A DNA stretch of 64,000 bases from Escarpia spicata (Eukaryota; Annelida; Polychaeta; Sabellida; Siboglinidae), in contig OZ023214.1 of the NCBI GenBank assembly GCA_963995525.1, positions 56,690,841 through 56,754,840 on the forward strand, given 5' to 3'. The position numbers and the translations under genes were made by a program. This document shows positions 40,915-51,479 of this stretch, piece after piece; position 1 is the stretch's first letter; each line of letters begins with the position of its first letter. The notes below the pieces were generated by a model. The model ran no database searches. It was not told the origin of the DNA and saw nothing but the letters and a program-made list of their open reading frames with translations.

Positions 40915-41600
40915 CAGCCATCGAAGCTGACGATTACGCCGCGTCAGTCTTGGCATGTAAGGCCGACAGTCTCCACGGCTTGGCACATCTAGGGATAAGG
41001 GCCGGCTTGGCGCTAGTCAAACGTTCATATTGGTGGCAAGGCACAGGGAAAGGTGTCACTCTAAATGGACCAAATCATGCAAGGCATGTCAGAAAGCGAA
41101 AGTCCAAGTGCATACGAAAACGCCATTTGAACGGTTACCAGCACCGACAAGGCGATTCAGTCATATCCACGTCGATCTCGTAGGCCCACTGAACCCAGCG
41201 TATGAAGGGAAGAACACCTTGCTCACTGTGATCGACAGATGGACGGCCTGGCCGGAAGCATTTCCAATGACAATGCACGGAGAGGCGGCGAACGCAAAAG
41301 TTGTGCTAAAGTGTTGGTGCGTCAATGGATCGCCAGATGGGGCGTCCCCGATATCATTACGTCACACCGGGGATCGCAGTTCGTCTCTGGTTTGTGGCGA
41401 GAGGTTTGCCGTTTGATGGGAATTACCCGCGACCCAACTACCAGTTAACATCCGCAATACAATGTAAACGTCGAGCGGATGCATCGCTGTTTGAAAAACT
41501 CGCTCCGCGCCCGACTGCTTGGCAGGGCAAACTGGCTTGCCGAGTTATCATGGGTGATGCTCGTATTGCGTTACCGACAAGACGGACAATTGTAAAATGA
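40915..41600 (+). pseudogene. Gypsy pol: integrase
   Basis: HLGIRAGLALVKRSYWWQG (zinc-binding HHCC region), CKACQKAKVQ, then HIHVDLVGPL, LLTVIDRWTAWPEAFPM (first Asp) and WGVPDIITSHRGSQFVSGLW. In the last block the second catalytic Asp (usually SDRG) reads S-H-R-G, so the active site is lost. Frameshifts occur at ~41090 and ~41330. Confidence 0.75.
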
Positions 41601-41724
41601 CAAATGGAGGAAGAAGTGGTGGTTGTTCTAGGCTCACAAGAACAGTGCGTAAACCAAACCGATTGGGGATCAGGTTAGTAAATTGATTATCAAGAACGTT
41701 ACATTCGTAACTGGCGCGGGATCA

Positions 41725-41873
41725 TTTGTAGAGACTCTAAACAGGTAGAACCCAAATGACAGTTGTGAGGTTGGTAGCATAAGGAAACAAGAGAGAATAA
41801 AGTCTAGTTGTCAACACGTGTTGTTTCATCATCGCTATGATAGTGTCTCTTGCTAGTAATTAGAACACGCTAG
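41725..41873 (+). repeat. 3' LTR of the gypsy element
   Basis: Direct repeat of the 5' LTR; differences include ATAATAATGTATCTT against ATGATAGTGTCTCTT. The Penelope-like ORF resumes immediately after. Confidence 0.75.
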
Positions 41874-42215
41874 AGATCCACAAGGACAACGTGTCAATAA
41901 GACCTATCGTTTCAAGTATAGGCAATATAATGTACAAGACGGCAAAGTACTTAGCCACTATTCTGAGCCCACTGGTTTGAGAAAAACTGAACATTTTGTG
42001 AAAAACAGTGCATAATTTGTAAAGAAAATCGAAGGGTTGGAAGTTCCACCAGGGAGGAAAATGGTATCACTAGTATACCAGTGACAGAGGCAGTATTGGT
42101 GATCAAGGACCGATTAAACCTGGACACAACACTGAAAGACAGATGTGAACTATCCGTAAACCAGATCACCACACTGTTAGAAATGTATCTAAACAACAAA
42201 TATTTCAGTTATAAC
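41874..42215 (+). pseudogene. Penelope-like element, RT fingers and palm
   Basis: KDNVSIRPIVSSIGNIMYKT and AKYLATILSPL follow the KIH-K split; then ITSIPVTEAVLVIKDRL and NQITTLLEM. The SFDVxSLFT-type catalytic block is damaged. A second insertion follows at 42216. Confidence 0.7.
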
Positions 42216-43136
42216 CAGAGCTGCAACAAGTACATTTATTTTGTACTTGAGTAAAAGTTCAAGTAACTCTGGAAAAAGCTACTCAAGTAAAAGTACTTTT
42301 TTGAAAAATGTACTTGAAGTACTAGTAAAAAGTAAACAAATGTACCTTCACCTCCGTCACGTAAGGTACTAGAAAATAGTACGTAAGTTATGGGTGTGAA
42401 AACTCATTCCCATTTGATGTTTTATCTTGTCTAATGCAGTAGTACATTCAGTATTCACGAGAGAAACATGTCCCACGTCAAAGTGATCGAAAAAATTCAC
42501 GCATATAACACCAAAACGGTATTTTCAAGTGCACGGACGGATCCTTAATTTGGTCTTACCCCAAATAGATGTCCTGCATGTTACAAATTTACACGAAGGC
42601 TAGACTGATATCAAGCTACACACATAACTAGATTAACCACAAAGGGGAATGTATGTTACCCTTTCATCTCCGTCACGTAAGTTACAAGAAAATAGTACGT
42701 AAGTTATGGGTGTGAAAATTCATTAGTACATTCAGTATTCACAAAACAAACATGTGACATGTTAAAGTGATCGAAAAAAAATCACGCATATCACACCAAA
42801 ACAGTATTTTCATGTGCACTCTTTCCGCGAACGGATCTTTAATGTGGTCTCACCCCAAATAGATGTCCTGCATGTTACAAATCTGCACGAACGCTAGAAT
42901 GATATCAAGCTACACACATAACTACATTAACCACAAAGGGGAATGTATGTTACCCTTTCATCTCCGTCACGTAAGTTACAAGAAAATAGGACGTAAGATA
43001 TGGGTGTGAAAACTCATTCGCATTTGATGTTTTATCTTGTCTAATGCTGTAGTACATTCGGTATTCACGAGACAAACATGTCCCATGTCAAAGTGATCGA
43101 GACAAATTCACGCATATCACAGCAAAACGTGCATCA
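42216..43136. mobile_element. ~0.9-kb insertion with 8-bp target duplication and internal 305-bp tandem repeats
   Basis: Flanked by GTTATAAC (42208-42215) and CTTATAAC (43137-43144), 7 of 8 identical, and beginning CAGAGCTGCAAC. The 5' part has TACTTGAGTAAAAG-type words (42236-42345). Then 2.5 tandem copies of a ~305-bp unit (CTCCGTCACGTAAG ... GGTGTGAAAACTCATTC ... CATGTCCCA) follow at 42350, 42662 and 42960. An 8-bp duplication suggests the hAT superfamily; no matching inverted terminus was seen at the right end. Confidence 0.6.
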
Positions 43137-44170
43137 CTTATAACGGAGTGTTCTACAAAGAGAAGAAGGGAGCGGCCGTGGGTTCACCGGCGTCCCCGAT
43201 AATGGCGAACATGTACATGGAATATGTAGAAGAAATACAGGGAAGCACCTCACCCTCCAGACATCTGGCTGAGATACGTGGATGACACATTCACAGTGCT
43301 ACAAGGGAGTGAAGAAGAACAGTTCACACACCATCTGAATGCAATGGACGATAACATCACGTTCACAGTAGAACTAGGACACGACAACACACGTACTAGC
43401 CTTTCTAGACACATGTATATATATATATATATATATATGTAAAGACGTACGATCAACCAAGGTTAAGGTGTATCGAAAGGCAACACACAGACCAGTATTT
43501 GAACTGGGATTCAAACCACCAATTAGACCACAAACGATCAGTAGTGAGGACACTCTTACAAAGGGCAGAAAGTAACTGAAGAGGAGGATAAGACTAAAGA
43601 AGTAGAGCACATAAAGAAAGTTCTGAAAACGAATGGTAACAAACCTTGGATGGTTAAAACCACATAACCAAAGAGAAATAGGGAGAATGTCAACACCAAA
43701 GAAACCATCAGAAGACAACATGCCATAGGTCTATCCTATATCAGTAAGCTGTCTGAACAATTGGCAAGGATTTTCAAGTCCTATGACGTACTAGTGTACC
43801 ACAAACCGATCAATACCCTCAGGTCCCTGCTAGTTCACCCAAAGACAAAACAGACAAGGCAGCAAAGTGTGGGGTGGTATATAACATCCATTGCCCAGAA
43901 TGCGACCAACACTACACAGGAAAAACTGCGAGGGCACTAGGCACACGATTTAAAGAACATCTATCGTGTCGCCAACCCCTATCAACAATAAGCGAACACA
44001 AGAAAACAGGCAACCAGTGTTCGCGATGAAAAAGAAAATCTTAGACCTTGAGGATAACTGGCAGACGAGAAAGATCAAGGAGGCGATTAACATCTACAGG
44101 GGAAGCCTTCATTGAACGGAGATGTCGACCATGAGCTCCCGCCATTCATGCTCCAGCTTGTGTCAGTAAA
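43137..44170 (+). pseudogene. Penelope-like element: RT YVDD and GIY-YIG endonuclease
   Basis: NGVFYKEKKGAAVGSPASPI, ANMYMEYVEEI and WLRYVDDTFTVLQGSEEEQF give the RT catalytic YVDD. After a (TA)n tract (43418-43440) come [22 protein letters not shown] remnants. The C-terminal YNIHCPECDQHYTGKTARAL, GTRFKEHL is the GIY-YIG endonuclease start and YxG-T-R----R--EH block, followed by EAINIYRGSLH. Frameshifts are present. The GIY-YIG type places it among endonuclease-positive Penelope-like elements. Confidence 0.8.
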
Positions 44171-44230
44171 TTCAGTCGACATTATATAGAGAAAAAACAA
44201 AACAGTTTCTTGAGAGGTAAATATACGCAA

Positions 44231-44334
44231 CAAATATATATGTTGTTTGTTTATTTCCACAATAGCATCATAATACATCATTGATTTTCTTTTTCTTCGT
44301 TATACAACAATATGTATATATAATATAATAGAAG

Positions 44335-44365
<31 letters not shown>

Positions 44366-45086
44366 TATATATACATATGAAGTGAAGTGCTTTCCCCTTT
44401 CAAAACAATTGATACAGAATATAATATGAATAGTTATCTACATATTAAATGATAAAGAATATAATATGAATAGTTATCTACATATTAAATTAAATTATTA
44501 TAGCACAATAATGTGAGAATAATAGCATTTTTGGTTTCTTGCATATTTTCTATATTTTGATATTATATCAAACTAATAATAAAAAATATTGGAAAAAATT
44601 CCTTTTGTAAATTTATGAAAAATTAAAACAGTGTTTGCACATTGTGTGTGACGGTCGTATCATGCCAACTGTAAGATTCAAGAGCACTTCATTACACACG
44701 GAACTTTTATCGTTCTGTAACGTACTGACGTGTTTCTCGATCTGTTTTAATAATAGTGTAGTTTGTGCCTTTCAGTTCTATAGGTACAGGAAGTATTATA
44801 ATCTGTTTCAGTGGTTAGTTGAAAGCTGTTGCCAACGGCAGGCCCTACATTAGTTGGATGGTGTTCAGTTGCGTGAGTTGTGCACAAAATACCGCCGAGC
44901 TCGCTGCTGTGAATGTTACACCCGTGTTGGGAACTTGACGTAATGACAACGATCGAACTGCAGGGTCCGTTGCGTTAACGGCACTTACACATGTATGTTG
45001 ACGTGAAAATGGAAACCGCAACGACGGCGGCTGGTGAAAGCACGGACACGTTCTATGCACTTAGTCTCAGCAATGAACGATTTAGG
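44231..45086. other. AT-rich non-coding region
   Basis: Contains (TA)n near 44337-44380 and a 49-bp direct duplication GATA(C/A)AGAATATAATATGAATAG ... ACATATTAAAT (44411-44490). No gene seen. Confidence 0.5.
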
Positions 45087-45589
45087 TTGGACTAAAATGT
45101 TAACAAAGCTTTCTCACCTGAAATGGGTTCGTTGGTGGTATGTCTCATCACCAAAAAACCCCACCCGAATCCACCCATGCAAACCTCTTTTTCGGCTCAA
45201 ATCCAAGATGGCCGACATTATACAGGGTCTATTATTCAAATGGATTTAATTTTGGAACTAAGCAACATAAAAATACGTTTGAGGTATCATTTCCAATTAA
45301 CTTTAGGATGTCCATTTGCTTGGTGACACTTTGTAGGTCGTTAGAGGTCAATGTCATGCGATAAGGTCAAGGTCAAGGCAACATTTTATAAAATAATATG
45401 GAAATAAGCTGGATTCGGACCAAAGTGACTTTGCAACGAAGTGAAGTTCAAACACATATTTAGGTGTCATTGCAACCAAGTTTACTATGCCTAATAATGT
45501 AAACCACATTTTACAGGTGATTATAGTCACGTTTCAATGTCAATATATGCTTATTGTTTATTTACAATCCTGTATGATCCTGATCAACA

Positions 45590-46095
45590 TCCCGGTCATC
45601 ATCATCCGGCTCTCCACTTGTGTCACATTCATGCATGTGATGCGATGATCTAATTATCTCGATGAGTCGCTCTGGTGCTGCAGGCTGAGACATTCTGATA
45701 GGATCGAGACCATCAGAAGATGCTGCCCAGCCCCAAAGCTCAGGGGAGATATCATTGCCACATCATCAGCAGGACATCTTCGTTTGCCTTTTGATGACCT
45801 CTTTCGAGGAAGACATGAAGACGGAGGTGGACATTTTCAGTGCTGCGTACTTATTGAGAACGGTCACTTTGCCAATTCCATACGCCCTTGATGTGGTATC
45901 ACACCCACTGAGAGCGTGCAGAAAGAGCAGAGTTTCTGAGAGGGCTGGATCCAGATTCTTCTTCAATGTAGTGATGCATACCGTATGTTTCGATGTCACC
46001 ATGTACAGGTTATCACTCTTATCTGTGGCATCAGCGTGATATATCATGAGTTGAAATACGTCTGAATCTTCTGCGACAACAGCTGTGCATGGTCA
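45590..46095 (-). pseudogene. Inverted C-terminal half of the nuclease-like gene
   Basis: Minus frame contains IYHADATDKSDNLYMVTSK, LDPALSETLLFLHALSGCD, TTSRAYGIGKVTVLNKY and, further down, the RMSQPAAP-ERLIEIIR-like block. Relative to the plus copy it has the intact GCDTTSR motif where the plus copy reads GCDSTSR. It lacks about 100 bp before the C-terminal block. Confidence 0.6.
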
Positions 46096-46284
46096 GGTAT
46101 ATTCACATGTCTTTTCATAGAGCAAGTTCTGACGGCTGGTGTTAAGTCAACTGGGGGTCTAACGCACGGCCGTGGCTTCAATGAGAGCACTCGTCTTCTC
46201 TTCCTACTCTCCAGACCCGTATGTGCTGATGTCAGCCACTCCGTTTTCGATATAGCGGGGTTCTCTTCGAAGTGATGGGCATCG
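46096..46284 (-). pseudogene. Extra coding-like segment joined to the inverted half gene
   Basis: An open frame with LTSAHTGLESRKRRRVLSLK and PRPCVRPPVDLTPAVRTCS precedes the inverted half. It has no counterpart on the plus side and no recognised domain. Confidence 0.3.
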
Positions 46285-46476
46285 TGACCTGGAAGCATCA
46301 CGCATCCGACGTGACCTGGCAGCATCACGCATCCGACGTGACCTGGCAGCATCACGCATCCGACGTGACCTGGCAGCATCACGCATCCGACGTGACCTGG
46401 CAGCATCACGCATCCGACGTGACCTGGCAGCATCACGCATCCGACGTGACCTGGCAGCATCACGCATCCGACATGA
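46285..46476. repeat. 27-bp minisatellite (GTGACCTGGCAGCATCACGCATCCGAC)
   Basis: Seven nearly identical copies. The 27-bp period keeps three frames open (for example HHASDVTWQ on plus and GCVMLPGHV on minus). It lies at the symmetry centre between the two gene copies. Confidence 0.95.
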
Positions 46477-46504
46477 TATGTCCGATATACAGAAGCTGCT
46501 TTAG

Positions 46505-47960
46505 GTGTTTGTTGCGCGGGGACCATTCAACATAACCTCAGAAAAGCTTGTAAGTCTCTCAACAGTGTTGATGGCAGAGGAGTCAGTAAATGTGGTCGAT
46601 GCTCAAGGTGTCGGAGAGAAGATCCTAACTTCCATGGTCGGTCATTCTGTGGCAGAGTACAAGTTCTTCCAGAAGAATCAAGTGAAGACTCTAGCCTCAG
46701 TTGTTTGTGTAAAAACTGCTTCCGGGAACCGAATCGAGATGGATTCCAGCGTCTTCTTGTTACGGGTATCGGCGATATCCCTATGTCTGACCTCTTCAAA
46801 TATGAGTTGTGCTCTTTCCCCCACCTCTCTTCGACAGTCACATGTGCATGCAGACTGAGGACAAAGCGGAGCTCATACACCATCTCCTGAAGCTTGTTCC
46901 TGCATGCATCATCTCAGCCACGCCTGTGAAGGGCTTGTAGTTTATTGTTGATGGGGAAGGATTGCTCCACAAGTTCTCATTGCCCAAGCACTCCACCTAT
47001 GCCGAGATCTGCACTATGTATATCCGGCATGTACGCAGCAGCTATGGCCGTGCGTTGGTTATGTTTGACGGATATCACGGCTCTAGCACAAAGGAGGAAG
47101 CCGATCGTCACAGGACAGGGAACGACGTTGGTGCTTCTGTCTCAGTTTCCGCAGAAATGCGTTTAACCATGAGCAAAAAAGCTTTCCTTGCCAACACATC
47201 AAACAAGCAGGCCCTCGTCAACCTCCTTGCAGAGTATATGTTCAATGCAGACATCACAGTTCAGCACGCAGAAGGGGATGCAGACTACAAAATCTGTATG
47301 TTCGCATGCGTTTCTGCGAAGAAAATGCCAACAGCTGTTGTCGCAGAAGATTCAGACGAATTTCATCTCATGATACATCATGGTGATGCCACAGATAGGA
47401 GTGATAACCTTTACATGGTGACATCGAAACAGACTACTGTACATTGAAGAAGAATCTGGATCCAGCCCTCTCAGAAGCTTTGCTCTTTCTGCACGCTCTC
47501 AGTGGGTGTGATAGCACGTCAAGGCCATGTGGAATTGGCAAAGTGACCGTTCTCACGAAGTATGCAGCACTGAAAAAGATCACCTACGTCTTCATGTCTC
47601 CATCTTCCTCGAAAGAGGACATGAAAAGGCAAACGAAGATGCCCTGCAGGCAGGAGAGGATGCACCACATCACTAAGCCTCAACTACGCACGGGTAGCGA
47701 AGTTCCTGCTGAAGGTAGCCACTTCTACACAATACGTGTCTCCAGATAAGCTGCCGCCAAGGAATGCTGCAGCCGCCTTCCATAGCCATCTAACTTATCA
47801 TCAGGTGCAGGGATGGCGTGGCAATGATACCTCCCCTGAGCTTTGGGGTTGGGCAGCATCTTCTGGTGGTCTCGAGCGTATCAGAATGTCTCAGCCTGCG
47901 GCACCAGATCGACTCATCGAGATAATTCGATGCAATTGCGGTGGTCACTGCGATAAATGA
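46505..47960 (+). pseudogene. PIN/FEN-nuclease-like transposon-associated gene, frameshifted
   Basis: Blocks in order: GEKILTSMVGHSVAEYKFFQ, RLLVTGIGDIPMSDLFKYEL, a K-AELIHHLLKLVP-like block, LLHKFSLPKHSTYAEICTMY, YGRALVMFDGYHGSSTKEEA, RLTMSKKAFLANTSNKQALV, HAEGDADYKICMF, VVAEDSDEFHLMIHHGDATD, LDPALSEALLFLHALSGCD and a Cys-ending C-terminus (RLIEIIRCNCGGHCDK). The acidic EGDAD and EDSD blocks, MFDGY and GCD look like metal-binding positions of a PIN/5'-nuclease fold. This multicopy protein family is common in invertebrate genomes and function is unproven. About four frameshifts break it. Confidence 0.6.
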
Positions 47961-48372
47961 TTAGGCATAGTAAACTTGGTTGCAATGACACCTAAATATG
48001 TGTGTATAACCTCATTTCGTTGCAAAGTCGTGCCATTTTGGTCCGAATCCAGCTTATTTTTCCATATTATTTTATAAAATGTTGCCTTGACCTTATCACA
48101 TGACCGTGACCTCTAACGACTTCCAAAGTGTCACCAAGCGAATGGACATCCTCAAGTTAATTGGAAATGACACCTCAAACGTGTTTTATGTTGCTTAGTT
48201 CCAAAATTAGGTCAATTTGAATATTAGACCCTGTATAATATCGGCCATCTTGGATTTGAGCCGAACAAGAGGTTTTGTCATGGGTGGATTCGGGTGGGAT
48301 TTTTTTGGTGGTTAGACATACCACCAACGAACCCATTTTAGGTGAGAAAGCTTTGTTAACATTTTTGTCCAA

Positions 48373-48890
48373 TCTCTATGGACCGCGATCATTTCGTTGC
48401 TGCGACTAACTGTGACTGTGACAACTAGCTGTGATTATGACTATTGTGTCACTAGCTGTGATTGAGACAACTAGCCTCGCCTCATCGACATTTACAGAAA
48501 ATACAAGCCGAAATAATTTGTTTAAAGTGACGTTCCAGTAATTAAGCCCACGTTACACCAGATCAGCGTTGCTTGCGACCGACAACTCCGCAGTGTATAT
48601 ATATTAATCTGCAATCAGGTACACGCACGCAGACGCACACACGCGCACACACTCACAACACACGCACACACGCACACACGCACACACGCACACACGCACA
48701 CACGCACACACGCACACACGCACACACGCACACACGCACACACGCACACACGGAATTGATTTTGAATTATTAATATAATAGGAATAAATGACATCAGAAT
48801 GGAGAAATGGTAACGCAAGATTGTCGCTGTGCGGAGACTATTCGTTCACATAGCCATTAGTGTCTGTAGTCAGATATTTCTTCAGACGGA
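48373..48890. repeat. Non-coding with (CACACG)n microsatellite
   Basis: CGCACACA-type units run from ~48618 to 48752. The rest is AT-rich. GTTGCTTGCGACCGACAAC near 48570 is similar to a word at 26459, probably parts of one old repeat. Confidence 0.7.
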
Positions 48891-48994
48891 TGAGCGAATT
48901 GATGCAACGTGGAAGGAACGGAATTCAACTGCCCAAACATCGAGACGTCAGCAAGGATTCGGATTCTGTCGATTACGAGTTCAATGCTCTAACC
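48889..48994 (+). CDS. Possible terminal exon of an unknown gene, split by the hAT insertion
   Basis: A pyrimidine-rich acceptor (ATATTTCTTCAG) precedes a frame with MSELMQRGRNGIQLPKHRDV and SKDSDSVDYEFNAL. The same frame continues with a short tail to a TGA just beyond 54268, after the element and its 8-bp duplication. The composition is protein-like (charged, no repeats), but no domain is recognised. Confidence 0.3.
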
Positions 48995-49343
48995 CAGCGG
49001 TTCTTAACCCTGGGTCGCGCGCGACCCAACGTAGGGTCGCAAACTTCCGAACTTTCAAACATTATCCAAATCGCACGATCTTCCCAAATTCTTCCGCCAT
49101 CTTTATTTTAGATTAGCAAGGAATGTCCTCTTTCTACGTCGATGAATCAACGAACTGCGCTCATTTTGTGATTCTGATGCTTCCATGTCCAGCAAGCAAA
49201 CTATTTGTTATATATTCTCATTTATCTTTTTTATGTTATGTCTATTTATTTTTTTATTTTCACACTTTAATTGTGTTGTATAACACATAACTCTATAGTC
49301 GGCAACCAAGTCCCGTGAACGAAATTGGGAACGCAGTAGCCTC

Positions 49344-50284
49344 GATTACCCAGGCGCCGTGAGGTGGCAGCACTTTTTCGCCCCTCACTACGGGCATGGA
49401 ATATTAAGGCCAATGTTACCGATACGGGACTTTACCCCAGATTCAGGTAGAGACGATGATTGGGCAGTCAAAACGCGACTCTGAGCTAGACTATCTTCCT
49501 GACGAAGTCACGCAGCCAGGCGAGAATCGGTTAAGCGAGATTATGCTCAGAATCGCCTTTTGGCTGCTCACTGCCAGTTAGCACGTCTATCCCCCAGAAT
49601 GTTGATATATTATGTATGTTTTCGATAACGAAATGAAATTACGGACGACTGTCCGAAATACTATTATTCAAAATAAAATTAATCTTAAACTAAATGAACA
49701 CAAACAACAGTTTCAAGTACTATACGGGATTCAAACCGAGGACCCTAAAATAGTTGCTCGACACACAACCGACTTAGCCACCAAGACCAGCAAGTTTTTG
49801 TTGTACTTTGGCGACTACATATATTAGTTAGCAGTCCGATCGTTGCGCGCGACATCGATTGCACTTTGTTTAGTTAAATTTGTCCTTGTTTGGTATTTAT
49901 ATCAAGCTTATTCACACTTACTCTTTTGTTTCTGCTCGAGCATAAGCAAAGCATGTCAATACGGAATTGTTGACAGCCACGAGGGCTGCCACCTAGTGAA
50001 TATGCATGTGATTAAAAGGCACTAAACTACAAACAAAGTTTAATGTCGGTTTATTTTGTGAGTGACATGTTTCAATATAAGTTTAATGTTGAATAGTTGT
50101 TATAGTATAGAATTATGATAACAATGTATCCGTATTTAATTTGTTATTTCATAGTTGGTCTGAGAACCAATCATCGTCTCTACCTGAATCTGGAGTAAAG
50201 TCCCCTACCGGTAACACGGGCAGGAGCTAAATATTCCAAGCCGTAGTGAGGGGCCAATGCTGCCACAACACGGTGCCTAGGTAA
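49344..50284. mobile_element. TIR element with tRNA-like core (copy 2, full length)
   Basis: The left end AGCCTCGATTACCCAGGCGCC and the right end (...GGTGCCTAGGTAATC) are inverted repeats extending ~140 bp, including GAGGTGGCAGCA and CCAGATTCAGGTAGAGACGATGATTGG. The core matches copy 1 at 25240-25800, including a diverged tRNA-like segment (49728-49790). It is inserted in the hAT element. Confidence 0.7.
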
Positions 50285-50295
50285 TCCATTCTATT

Positions 50296-50755
50296 CTGAG
50301 CCAGACTATCTTCCTGGCGAAGTCACGCAACCAGGCGAGAGTGACACTAGGATTAGCCTCGATTATCCAGCCGCCGAGAGGTGGCAGCATTGGCCCGTCA
50401 CAACGGCCTGCATTATTAAGCTTCAGCCATTGTTACCTGTAGGGGGCTTTACCCCAGATTAGGTAGAGACGATGATTGGCTCAAAGGCCAACTATGAAAT
50501 AACAAATTCAATACGGATACACTTTTTATCAGATGATACTATACAATAACAACTATTCAACATTAAACTTATATTGAAACAAGTCACACACAAAATAAAT
50601 CGACATTAAACTTTTTTCGTAGTTTAATATGCCTTTTAATCATTATGCATATTAACTAGGTGGCAGCTTTCATGACATAACATTCAGAGCCAGACTATCG
50701 TTCTGGCGAAGTCACGCAGCCAGGCGAGAGTCGGTTAAGCGAGACTAGACTAGGA
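50296..50755. mobile_element. TIR element, partial inverted copy 3
   Basis: 50374-50670 is the reverse complement of the right third of copy 2 (AATCGACATTAAAC, AACTATTCAACATTAAAC, CTAGGTGGCAGC). It is bounded on both sides by a ~60-bp direct repeat (GAGCCAGACTATC-TTCCTGGCGAAGTCACGC) at 50296-50345 and 50690-50750, which is also found at 49480-49545 and, inverted, at 25170-25235. Confidence 0.7.
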
Positions 50756-50842
50756 TCGCAGCCAAAAAATTTACGAACCGCTGCACTATTTTGACGTTAA
50801 AAACATGAATGACAGTGACACGTAGACAGTAACTGATGGACA

Positions 50843-51196
50843 ATGGTTTTTTGGGCATCCTCGCAAGCCAGGGATATGACTATGTACGTTACCCCTGGCA
50901 AATATCGTACGCATTGTTTGGAAGTTAGCTTAATCAAACTAATAATTGACTTCGCTATACCACCTGTGAGAAGAGTGCAGGCACTCGTCGGACTCGCGCC
51001 TAATTACCAAGCATCCCAATATAATTACCCATTCGACCTTTCACACGAGCCACTGAGCCGTATTGTGCATTCAAATAATTACGTCTACTGCCCAAACAGC
51101 TCCACGAAGACCACCCAGAAGACAACTCGAATTTTACAGCAAGCGATATTATTGGCTAAGCTCAGTTTCGGCAAGCGATCTGCCAGGGGTTACTGA
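50843..51196 (+). other. Unrecognised ORF (117 codons)
   Basis: The frame reads VTPGKYRTHCLEVSLIKLII and VQALVGLAPNYQASQYNYPF, with non-repetitive, protein-like composition. No splice signals or homologous family are recognised and it lies inside the hAT composite, so coding status is doubtful. Confidence 0.2.
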
Positions 51197-51479
51197 GACT
51201 GATGTAATCAGCAGCGCGCCCTGGCGCCCGAGGGTGTTTTTGGGTGAAGTCATATAGGGTGTATATGCATGCATACACTACATACTTATGGTTGTCAGTG
51301 TTCCTTTTTAAAACTTCAAAGAGTTAAACTAAACAACAGTGACAGTGAAACATGGTTGATAGTGAAAGACAGCAACTTGTTGGACAATGACTGGTTGGTG
51401 ACGTTACAGGGTGCGTGTGCACTCACATTACATGTACTTGTAAGAGTTCCTTTTATAAAAACCTTCAAAGTGTTTCACT

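Larger units (their letters stand above)
37814..41873 (+). mobile_element. Ty3/gypsy LTR retrotransposon, ~4.06 kb, decayed
   Basis: Short direct LTRs (37815-37967 and 41725-41873) share ACAGTTGTGAGGTTGGTAGC ... CAACACGTGTTGTTTCATC ... AACACGCTAG with roughly 90 percent identity, so the insertion is not recent. A 4-bp AGAT flanks both sides (37810-37813, 41874-41877), consistent with target duplication. Gag, protease, reverse transcriptase, RNase H and integrase lie between in the Ty3/gypsy order. Confidence 0.85.
45087..48372. mobile_element. ~3.3-kb TIR element carrying a nuclease-like gene and its inverted half
   Basis: The ends are TTGGACTAAAATGTTAACAAAGC and the inverse at 48372 (GTTAACATTTTTGTCCAA). 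The inverted arms are about 1 kb each and also include 3' halves of the gene in opposite orientations (45590-46095 minus, 47330-47960 plus). No target duplication was evident. Divergence between arms is ~10 percent by eye. Confidence 0.7.

Noticed and set aside
50776..50789. Right end of the hAT element (TTTACGAACCGCTG)
   Set aside because: Its flank CACTATTT does not match the left duplication CTCTAACC, whereas the end at 54260 matches perfectly.
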